A stretch of DNA of 64,000 bases from Aricia agestis (lineage: Eukaryota > Arthropoda > Insecta > Lepidoptera > Lycaenidae). Positions 29,086 through 40,900 of this stretch are shown here, one piece after another. A model generated the notes under the pieces. The model was not told the origin of the DNA. It saw nothing but the letters and a program-made list of their open reading frames with translations, and did not search any database. The stretch spans positions 17,489,001 to 17,553,000 of the forward strand of contig NC_056409.1 of the NCBI RefSeq assembly GCF_905147365.1, in the 5' to 3' direction. A program made the translations under genes and the position numbers. Each line of letters begins with the position of its first letter. The first letter of the stretch is position 1.

Positions 29086-29396
29086 ATTATTAATTATAAA
29101 CTATATCCATAAATATGCGAATTATTTTATAAATTACTTTTTGAAGTAAAACAGTGGTTAAAGCTTCTTTGACGCATGTAGAGCGCTCTACAAATTTTCA
29201 ACGTTGCTGTTTTCATTATTAAATCATAATATTATTATGACCAGAGATAAAAATATAAATATTTATAGATGAACGAACTAATTATAGTGTGGGCAATAAA
29301 GGGCATCGCGGTGATAAGCTGATTGCGTCCACAACGAGTTTTGGTTGTTCCAACGACATACCATTACTAGGCATAAAAGATATCGCATTAGGTTAT

Positions 29397-29655
29397 ACAG
29401 AGTGTAACAAAAACAAGTGATAATACTTTAGGGTGTTACGTGTTCCTTGTAGAGATTTCACTGTGAAAGAAGCAGCGCTAAAAGACAATTTTTTTTTTCA
29501 CTTTTATATGGGGAAACTCGTGACGCTCGAGCCATTGCCCATACAAAAGTGAAAAAAAATGTTCGTCTTTCAGCGCTGCTACTTTCACAGTGAACTCTCT
29601 ACAAGGAACATGTACACACCCTAAAGTATTATCACTAGTTTTTGTTACACACTGT
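29397..29655. mobile_element. Palindromic MITE, family C copy 1
   Basis: Ends ACAGAGTGTAACAAAAAC / TTTTTGTTACACACTGT with TA on both sides. Inner arms include AGTGATAATACTTTAGGG and GTTCCTTGTAGAGA. A shorter copy is at 40289-40472. Confidence 0.8.
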
Positions 29656-31032
29656 ATAAATAAATATGAATTACAATTTCACAAACTTATTATGTATAAA
29701 AAACTAAATTGTTATAAAAATGTGAATAGTAAACCAAAGCAGTTACCGACAAGAATATTGAAAAAGGTTTTGTCAATTTAAACTCTCGCTATTTTCTAGA
29801 GCGATCACAATATTATGTATAAGCATCCACAATACGAATGAACAAAAACACTATATTTATTATTTAACCATTGATATACAAAAAAACCTTTTTGTATATC
29901 AATGTATTAAGCATTTTATTACACACGTTGTAACATATTATTATCTTTTTAGGTATTTTTAATTAAAATCAATAAATCAACATAACTACATGCCGTATGA
30001 AAATAAAACATTCGTTTTTATTATTCTTGCAGTCGATGAATATTGACACAATAATATTTTGTATACGAATTACGACTACATATGAAATGTCCCTTGTCCA
30101 GTACGTCGACGTGATGTTCGTTAAACTGTAAATTAAGCCGAATATCCCATAATGCTCTTAATAATACGGCCTGATTATTTTTTCATATTATTATTTTGAA
30201 ATTGGGCTATTTTCACTTCGTAATACTTAATCAATTGCAATTGTTCTTTCTTTTCTATATAAATGAGTTTTAAAGAACTTACAAAATTTCGATTGTTTTT
30301 AAAAATAGTAGATTATAAGTCATATTATTAACAATTTACAATATGTATTTATTTTGGTTATCCCCGTGACTTGAAAGGGACAATAATATATTCAATAAGC
30401 TACTGTAACTTCAACTAAAGTTAAGTGTCGATTTAATATAATATTATGTTACTCTTTCGTTTTTCATACTAATGAAAGAGTAGACATGGTATTTAAACAA
30501 GTCATAAGAAATCTTGTTAAAAATGATATTGTGATTAAAAGTACTTATAATATTGTTTTCCTTCAAGTAAAACCTGCCTTTACTTATATATTATTGACAT
30601 TGACGAGGGCTCTAACTTGAATCTTAAATGGAAACATTACTGGTCGATGATAATAATAAAAGTGTTATGTGAAACCAATAAGTTTATGATCAATAAATTA
30701 GTCTCCACGATCAGAATTTTCACCTAAAATACAGTTGTTTGTTTTGCTATAAAACGCAGACAAGTCGGCGCCCTGCCCTTTTTTAGGATTCCATAATCAG
30801 CGAATAAGGGCGTTTTGGAGGACTACACAGAACAAAATATAGCTAAGGCGTGGTTATCTAACTAATATTATATGTTTGTTATTGTAATCGTTACTGATTA
30901 TATGTAATTTCCTATTAAACAATAGCCCTTTCCTTCCAGTCTTTCTTTCTAGTCTTTGCTATATTTGGCCATTCCTTATCAACAGCATGTAGTTCTTCGC
31001 AACACCTTTAGAATTATTTTATATATGAAAAC

Positions 31033-31239
<207 letters not shown>

Positions 31240-31445
31240 GAACAGCAAAAATAAAATCGGAAGAATCGGATGTTGTATTTTGAACCTGTGATTATTAATT
31301 ATATTGTGACCTTACATACTTACCTAATTAATATAATGTCATTAATAATTTAGTAAAACGATTATTTTGTATTTGGTATCTTTATATATAAAACTCAAAG
31401 GTGACTGAAAGGTGACGGACATGGTGATCTATCAACGCACAGCTT

Positions 31446-31607
31446 AACGGCCGTTCCCAATATTTGATCTATCTCTGGTTTTGCCCTACTAGAGATAGGA
31501 ATAGCTCACAATTGACATAAAATATATGTCTCTAATGTCTAATGTGAGCTATTCCTATCTCTAGTAGGGCAAAACCAGAGATAGATCAAATATTGGGAAC
31601 GGCCGTA
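31446..31607. mobile_element. Palindromic MITE, family A copy 1
   Basis: Arms of about 60 bases: AACGGCCGTTCCCAATATTT with ATCTATCTCTGGTTTTGCCC, and the exact reverse at the other end. Spacer about 40 bases. Copies at 49751-49907 and, truncated, 60864-60982. Confidence 0.9.
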
Positions 31608-31887
31608 AATCACTTGGCATGCAAGTAGATGTTATGACGTAGGCATCCGCTAAGAAAGGATTTTGATCAATTCCACCCCCAAGTTGTTAAAATAGGAGAA
31701 GAAAGTTTGTATAATAATATTTCTTAACGCGAGCGAAGCCGCGGGTAAAAGCTCGGTATATAAAACGGAGTAAAGTATGTTTAAATATTTATCAGCTTCC
31801 ATCTGAATTTAAAAATCATAATTAAAATTTCGTGTTCCACGCGATCCACGTATAATGTAGTCACACTTTTGCTGCAACACTTCAAAT

Positions 31888-31932
31888 ATGTACACAGCTT
31901 TAATCACAATTTTTATTTCATTATTTTCTACG
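31888..31932 (+). CDS. REJ gene exon 1: start and signal peptide
   Basis: Fifteen codons, MYTALITIFISLFST, hydrophobic throughout; donor GGTAAGT; phase 0. It joins the phase 0 acceptor at 34728. The 2.8-kb intron between carries a dead Tc1-like element. This first exon is inferred from fit, without transcript support. Confidence 0.7.
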
Positions 31933-34900
31933 GTAAGTTTTAAGTTGAAAGTTATAATGTGAAATCCTTTTCTAAATGTTAAGATGCGAGCTAGATGGTA
32001 GCTGATTCATTGCAATAGAGGTACTTACATAAATTAACCTATAATTTGATAATGTTTTATAACTATATAATATAATGTAATAAATACTCTATGAATAAAT
32101 TATGCCTACTGAAACTCCTCAAGACTAATCACATCACCACACCCAGCTATTACAAGTAATTAAAAATCTATGACGTCTTATCGATCGTGTGACCTTCACT
32201 ACTACTAAAACATAATAATATAATTTATTTAGTACTCATAAAATTGAGAATATTTTAATTATTCACCGTCAATTAACCCATCAACTCCCAAACGGCACCC
32301 GGCTGCCGCATAACGATTGAAAATCTATTGTGTCTGTGATTCCTACGATCGAGGTAAATACAGTAACATTGAGCGATACTTTCTTAAAAGAATACAAATA
32401 TTCCAGAAGTATAATATTAAAGTTTCGATTACGATCTACTATTTAGTAGGTGTAGTATGTATTTATTGACACTAATTATTTATATTAAGTTGTAGGAATA
32501 ATTACTTCAGCTTCCCAATCTAAATCTTATCTTTAATTTATAAACTCTGCTTATTGCAACACGTATGTACTTTATAATAATATATAGTCTACGCGATGCG
32601 CCGTAGAGCATCTACGAAGCGTAGCATGGTGTTAATAATTATTTTTCTATACCTACCTACATACCTTCATTGAATATTGTTACTGTTGGTTAATACCGTT
32701 ATTTTCTAGATACTTCACGCTTAATTTATACCTCGGTTATATCTACGTAGCGACTTAGATTTATAACTTGAATGAAAAATATTATGGTATTAAAATATTT
32801 TGGTCTACAAAGTAAATCACCACGTCCGTTTGTTATTTATATAAATAAAAAGACGAAGTACACCTCACTTCTTGGTAGTTCAACACTTAATTACGGAGTA
32901 CATTTTAAAACGAGCAAGGTGCGTGACTTAAGGCTAAACACGGGAATTGCTTTATTACGACGCAAAGCTGTGACTTGTGGTTTTAGCATTCATTTGAATA
33001 ACGTTATTGATTTTTATTAATTAAATAGAATAACCCCTATAACTAAAATTGAATAATAGGAATATTTTAATAGCTTTATACACACACTGGCAAAATTAGC
33101 GGAACATAGGTAAAAAGGGCCAAAACTTGAACTCAAGTGGGTCGGGCTGTCTGAAAGCCTTTTTTATAGCTTCTAAGCTCATTCAAGAAATAAAATATTG
33201 AACAAAACTGGCAAGTTGACAGGTTTTTATACCAATTATGCCCTAATAAGTGTTTTTCGATTATTGACGTTGTAAGTGTTCCTGATAAGAATGGCGTTTT
33301 AGCGGGGTGCAAGGTGTGCTCAGCTCATTTGATTGTTTGGTTTTTGGAAGAACACATTGCTTAGATACAAAATTAGTGATTTCCCAGCATCTGCAACAGC
33401 TAGAGCTGTAACCACGATAGAGAAAGGTCACACCTACCGTTCGGTCAGTCAGGCCTTAGGTGTGTCGGCTTCCGTGGTTCATCGTAACTTTCAACGCTTC
33501 AGAGAGACTGGATCTTACGTCCGGAGACGAGAACAAGGCAGATATCGGGTGACAATGGTTCAGGATGACCATTTTGTAAGGAAATAAAACTTAAGAAATC
33601 GACCTCAAACTGCTATGCAGACACGAAACCTGTCGGAACAGGTTCAAGATGAACGTGTAAGTGATTGTACAGTAAGAAGAAGACTCAAAGAAGTTAAATT
33701 AAACTCAAAAGTGCCAGCAAGGGCACTAAAACTTGAGACAGGACACCGAAGAGCCAGGCTAAGATTTGCGCGTGAACATCAAAATTAGACAAGTGAGTGA
33801 AATCTTGTGCTGTACAGTGATGGGAGCAAATTCTGTGTACATTGTATTGACAGGCGATAAAGAATGTGGATAAATCATAAGGAAAGCTACAGGCCATCAA
33901 ACTTACCGGAAACAGTGGCCTATGATGCAGGCTTCGTAATGGTTTGGAGTTGCATATGATTTGGAGCCCGCATGGAGCTGATGATTATAGATGATGGTAC
34001 TTTGACAGTACAGGGCTATAGCACCGACATCCTGGAACTGCATGGTGTGCTTTTTACACAGTTTTAGGTAGTAATTTCAATTTTATGTGCGTCCATAGAG
34101 TAAGAAAATCGGGCATTATTACCTAAACGATGCTGGCGTAGCCCAGGTGGAGAGGCCAGCGTGGTCTACGGATGTGGATCCGATTGAAGATGTGTGGCAC
34201 ATCAATGGGTGAATGGTAGGAGTTAAAATTCCAGCTCCAAAATGTGTCCAGGAGCTCGAGTTGTCGCTACTGGAGGAGTAGGAGAATATCCCACAGGAAA
34301 TGATTGACAATTAAAATGCGAGCATGGAATGGCGTATCCAGGCCCTCTTGAGATCCATAGAAGGCATTACACGCGTTTAACATGGCATTTCTTTAATAAA
34401 AATGGAGAATTTATCTTAAAAACTTACTACTGAAATTTCAAAGATTTTCTTAATTTTTTGATTTTTGTTGTTTTTTTTCTATTTATCACGTTTTTATGCC
34501 CTAAATTTATATAATTTTTTTTTAATAATTAATTAGTAAATAAATAAATAAATATATAAAAATCAGTGAACAATTAAAAAAAAATTGAAAATTTTGTTAT
34601 GTTCCTCTAATTTTGCCGGTGTGTTTATATTTATGCACTTTAGAGCTGTACCCCACTGTACACAAATATTGAAATCAGAAAATGGAAAATGTTGTGCCTA
34701 AGGGTATAGTTATTATTGTAATTGCAGATATGTACTGTTCCGGAGTTTCGCGTGCTGGCACCGCAGTTCGTGTGTCCGACCACCAACGAAACCAAAGCAT
34801 CCAACCAGTCTTATATTACGTAAGGGAACATTATACACATACTATACGTTGATATGAAACTGCCTTTCTTGGGAAGTCAACACAAAACAAATCTACTCAC

Positions 34901-37900
34901 ACAAACATGGCCAGATCATGTGTAACATTTTAGCAAATATACTAAAGTGCTTCTGTTAAAATTCTTGTAGCATCAAATCAGGTGAAGAGTTACAAGTAAC
35001 ATGGGTTGTGAGGTGGAAACCTATTCTGGCTCCCACTCAGCGCTTCACGATTATGCTGTGGAAGACCATCCGAGAGTTGGAAAAGAAACTCAACGGACCA
35101 CAACCGGAACATTTCGTGTACATCATCAAGGACTCTGAGGTATGATTTTTAAGATAACCAAACAGCATTAAGTACGGTTGTCTCATTGTACTATTAAAGA
35201 AATGGATTCGTAGGCAGATGTCGGACCTACGTTTTGTAATCGGGTTATTTTAAATCAAACTTAGTTCTGATGATAATATGATCTGTCAACTGGGTTAGAC
35301 ATAACTCCACCATCTGCCTAAGAATCAAGTCTTCTGATAGTAGATTAGTACCTACTTATAACTAAATTCTACTTCTAAGGTATTTTTTCCCCTAATAAAC
35401 TCCTAAGATTTATAGCTCGTACTTAATACCTTTACACACACCTTGAAACAACTTGCAGCTAATGAGCGGTGTGACCTACATGTTTAATGTTACTGGAGCT
35501 AGTCATGAAGGAAATACCACGAAGACCTTCTCCATAGACTACAATGCTGGGGATCAGAAGCTGCTGGATGTAGAAGGTCGAAGCGACAAGTTCTCTCTCC
35601 AGCTGTTGGGGGGACAGACGACGTATCCAGATTTGGGATTAATCATTGAAGCTAAAGTGACCACATGCACTCATACTCAGGATTATTACGTAAGAATTTC
35701 TATTAGCTGTATAATTAGTATGATAGGCGATAGCAAAGCCGCTCCTTAGAAGCTATAAGTAATTATTATTATTGTCTAGTCTACCTATAGAACAGATTAG
35801 AATAATTTATGGAGTACCTAAGTTAGTATTATAGTAAGTACGTAGGTACATAATAATATTATATTGTGTTTGCAAATTACTTAATTAAAAAAAATCTTTT
35901 GAAATAATTTTTGTAATTTTTTGAGTCTAATGTTGATTCTTGGAAAAAATTCATATTCAACTTAATAATACACAAATTGAAGCGGGCAACATGATGATAA
36001 GTTGTTGTTCGAAAGCGGTCGTGTACCTACTTATTTTAAATAGTTGTGGAAATCTGAACAAGTGGAAAAGTTGTGTTATTAAGTTGAGATACTTTTTCCT
36101 AAATTTTAGTTCGAGTGGACTTTAACAGATAAGAAAAATAATGTAATAAATGTAACTGAAAGTGGTCTGAGGCTCGTAGTCCCGGCGTTTGTGTTAGAGG
36201 CCGGGCAGGACTATACTGTGAGGTGTCAAGTCATTAAAAAAAGCAATGAAAAATTCATAACCGAGGTATGGTAAATATTTGATCTCACCCCTTTACTTAA
36301 AAAATAGAGCTACACTTCGTCTTTACTCGTAGGTACAGCATAACGGATGGTAAAATACTTTTAGACCTTTCTAGCGTACTACATGGACAATACACTGTGG
36401 GTACTTATAACAATAGCATTTATTACGTAGGTACATCTTTCTATTACTACGCTTAGGCACAGTATAGCAATATGACATATCCCAATATTGCTATACTGTG
36501 GCTTAGGGATGCCAGGTGTCCGGATAAAGCCGGACACAGTCAGGCTTTTCGCTTGAGTATCCGGCCAAAATTAAAGGGAGTCCGGCTTTTGTAGAGCCTA
36601 GAATCTATAAGTTTATATAGAAGTCCTAAAAATTTTAGATGATGATGAAACAGAAAATCTGTACACGCTACCTAACATAATATTGCTTAAAAGTTTAGAT
36701 TACTCGATAGCAAGGTTGCGGCTTTTTTGCACTAATGTCCGGCCAAACTGACTGCTTTGTCCGGCTTTTCTGTCTAGCAACCTGGCAACCCTAACTACGC
36801 GTTTTGTAATAATTATGTTTCATATCACTCTGTCTATATAAAACTGTTTGTGTTACTGATATACAGAGTGCATTGCCAATACAAGTTCTATATAGAGATT
36901 TAGAAGTGTACATGAGTGTGGATCGCTTGACGGTTACTATTGGAAAAGAATTTTCTCTATCTTCCTACATTAACCCAAACTACGAAGAGCAGTATTTAAA
37001 GGTAATTTACATTAGTTTCCTACTTGACGTATACATTACTTACGTTGATTGACACTTTACAAAAATCGGGCAAGTGCGAGTCGGACTCGCACTCGAAGTG
37101 TTCCGTACCGTTATTGAGCGAAAGTTGGCAAAAAATTGTGTTTTTTGTATGGGAGCCCCCCTTATTTATTTATTTAATTTTGTTTTTACTTGTTGTTGTA
37201 GCGGCAACAGAAATACACGATCTGTGAAAATTTCAGAAGTCTAGCTATAGCGGTTCTTGAGTTACAGCCTGGAGACAGACGGAGAGACATCGAAGTCTCA
37301 GTAAATATAGGGTCCCGTTTTTACCCTTTGGGTACAGAGCCCTAAAAAACTACATGTGAAAAGTTTAAGATAGGGAGAAATCTATCTGGTTATATTACAG
37401 CTAGAATGGAAATGCTTCTATAACAATGAGGAATGTACATTAATTTTCGACGTATCCAACTCCAATACAGTATGTTTTTCCAAAGGACTTCTCACTGCAG
37501 GCGAGTAAGTAATAAGCACAAAATATAACAATTTTAAACAATTATAATAATATTAGATAATATCACTTATGAGTTAAGATATAATATAATACGCTAAATT
37601 CAGTGGCGTTACTATAGGGTGGCATTTGGCAAAATGCCACGGGCCCCCGACCTGTGAGGCTGTGAGGTCTCAATGTTATTAACCCATCAATCCCCAAGCA
37701 GCAGCCGGCTGCCGCATAACAATTGAAAATCGATTGTGTCTGCGATACCCACGATGGAGGTGCTACCGTGACGATTTTTACTGATAGGGCCCCATGAATT
37801 TGCCACGGGCCCCGGATGTTATAGAACTTACGCCACTGACGCTAACACTAGACGCATGTTTTAGATACCTTATAACGGTAACAGTTAGCGATGTACAACG

Positions 37901-40900
37901 ATCAGCAGCGGCGAACACAACTATAATAGCTGTGGATAAGAATTTACCTGTCATAGAGGTAAGCTTATTAATAAGGATCAGTTAAACAAATCAAGAGGGC
38001 CGGCTCAACACTGCGCCTTATTTTTAAAAGCGTGTCCCGCTAAGCAGCGCGGCGGCGAGGCAAAATCTGACAATAGCCGCGTACTGACCAAGCGAGCAGC
38101 CTCGCGAGGCAGCCTCGGACATTTGCCGCGGTACGCATGCCATGCGAGGCAGCCTCGGATTAGAAAACTTACAGACGGAGGCCGCATCGCGCGGCATGCG
38201 TATTGCAGCAAATGTCCAAGGCTGCCTCGCGAGGCTGCTCACTTGGTCAGTACGCGGCTATTGTCTTTGAGCATCGACAAAAACCGACAACGCTCGGCTA
38301 GGGCCGCGGCGCGCTCGGGCGACGCAACGCATGCGTTTGCCTCGGGCTAGGCACGTCCTGAGTTCCTGACCGACCGAGCAGCTGCCTCGCGAGGCTGCTC
38401 GCTTGGTCAATACGCGGCTTGACATTTTATATCTATCTGCTGTTGCGAAGTAAGATAAACTTTAGTTTTCTAGCATATAAAATATACGTTGATCGATTTT
38501 CTATAGTAATGTTGTTGCAGGTAGCCGCACAAGCACATACAGTTAATGAAGGCAGCGAAGTATATCTGGTGGCGAACGTCAGTAATTTGATACCATTTTG
38601 CACATTAGCCTGGTACATAACTAATGATGAGAACTTGATATCAAACAACGAAACATCTGAAGATTTTCAGGTACGTGACGAGTGACGACAGAAGTTAGAA
38701 TTATGTAGTTTGTAGAAAATACCTACTGTACCTAATGGTTGGTATACTAACTATATAATACTAATTACTAGTAAACAGGAGTATGACTTACCTTGTCTTT
38801 ACATAGTCTGGTCAAATAATAAAGGTGCCCATCATCGATCAATTATTTATCTCACCCACCCACCCTACCCACCCTAAGGGGTGGGTTGCACCAACTTACT
38901 TTAAATATAACTGTAACTTTAACTATAACTACAATGCAACATGTCAAATAAAAAAAAAAAAATCTTTATTCCAATTTTTAACATTACACAACCACAATAA
39001 ACAAAAAATACAAAAGAGAAAAAAAAGTGTATATGAGAGAATGTGAAAACAAAGAAAGCACTATCCTAAAATAAAAGTAACAAAATTTGCATATTTAAAC
39101 AACATAATATTTATGGCAGTGCAATGCCAAAAAATAAGGAAAAGGGGACCGCTCAGGTTTTGACAGCGACAGTCGCCGCTGTCCCTGGTCTTCAAATCTT
39201 TGGTTAAAGACAAAAATGGACGCCATATTTAACCATAACCATAGAGCTCGACAAGGCTTTAAACGCACGTAGCGAAAAAAGGAAGTAACGCTGTCATCAT
39301 ACAAAAAACGCCATTTTTGACAGTTCTCTTTTACCAGCAGCGCCCCCGCCCACGTTCATTAAAGCCTTGTCGGGCCAACAATGTCTTCTGTCAAATTATG
39401 TTGTCAAAGTTAAGGTAAAAGTTATCCTTAACTATAACCATAACTTGGACCATAACTTTAACTTTAACTACGCCTCTGGTGCAACCCACCCTAATAGTAC
39501 ACAAAACCGGAATAAAAATTAATAATTATTTTCAAAAAACTTTCCTTACTTTATACGTGGGAGAGCCATGCTTCGGCACGAATGGGCCGGCTCGGCCGAA
39601 GAAATACCACGTTCTCACAGAAAACCGGCGTGAAACAGCGCTTGCGCTGTGTTTCGCCGAGTGAGTGAGTTTACCGGAGGCCCAATCCCCTACCCTATTC
39701 CCTTCCCTACCCTCCCCTATTCCCTTCCCATCCCTACGCTCCCCTATTACCCTATTCCCTCTTAAAAGGCCGGCAACGCACCTGCAGCTCTTCCGATGCT
39801 GCGAGCGTCCATGGGCGACGGAAGTTGCTTTCCATCGGGTGACCCGTTTGCTCGTTTGCTTATTTCATAAAAAAAAACTTAATCATCTACTTTCTAGTCC
39901 GTGCTTATATCAGAAATAACTACAATATTTTCACTGGAACAAAGCTTTCTGAACGAAATCGCGGACTACACGAACGAGACGGAGCAGAGGGAAGTAGCGG
40001 CGAGCGTCACCGCGTTCGCCGGCCGAGCGAGACTCGTAGCGAACTGCAGCGGTGATGATGATGATGCCGTCAGCTACGCCGATGTCTACTTCAAACTTAA
40101 CGAGAGCCCTAAGATTGGCAAAGTTATGGTAAGATGAATGGTTAATAAATGTTTAGAGACACTTTATTAAGTAGGTATTCATAATCGCAAAGTGCAAAAG
40201 CGCATTAATAGCATTTTTTTAAACGGATGACTTTCTAAACGGAAAATAAAATTGATTAGTTGTTATGTAATAATACTTACTATATTATACAGTGTGTAAC
40301 GAAAATAAGTGATAATACTTTAGGGTGTGTACGTGTTCCTTGTAGAGAGTTCACTGTGAAAGTAGCAGCGCTGTTTTTTTCGTCTTTAAGCGCTGCTACT
40401 TTCACAGTGAACTCTCTACAAGGAACACGTACACACTATAAAGTATTATCACTTATTTTTGTTACATCCTGTACCTATAGCATCTATTCCGCCCTATTTT
40501 TGGCCTAGTAAAGAAATAAAATTGTTTAAAAATGAAAGAACGTGCATATTTACCTAAATAACAAAAAAACTTTAGGTAACTCCTGAATCTGGTGTAGCGC
40601 TGGAGACTCTATATCGAATCAGTACTTCGGTGGCAATGGATAATGATAAGCCAGTGATCTACTCGTTCTACTGCAAGGTAGCTGACAACGACACCTTACT
40701 ACTGGGCTCGTACTTGGATCATTATGCTGTGGAGACGTATTTACCTTACATTCGTAAGTAACAAGTAGCGTGTGGGTTTGGTACCTAGAACAGCATTCCT
40801 GGCTTTATGTTTTGAACATCGAAATCCCTGTATATTATACCTATAACAGTCTAGAGCCGTGGTCGTCAAATTGTGGCCCGCGGGCCGCATGCGGTTGGCG

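Noticed and set aside
33333..33587. Stand-alone DNA-binding protein gene
   Set aside because: It is the N-terminal part of a Tc1-like transposase inside a terminal-repeat element, followed by stops and frame breaks.
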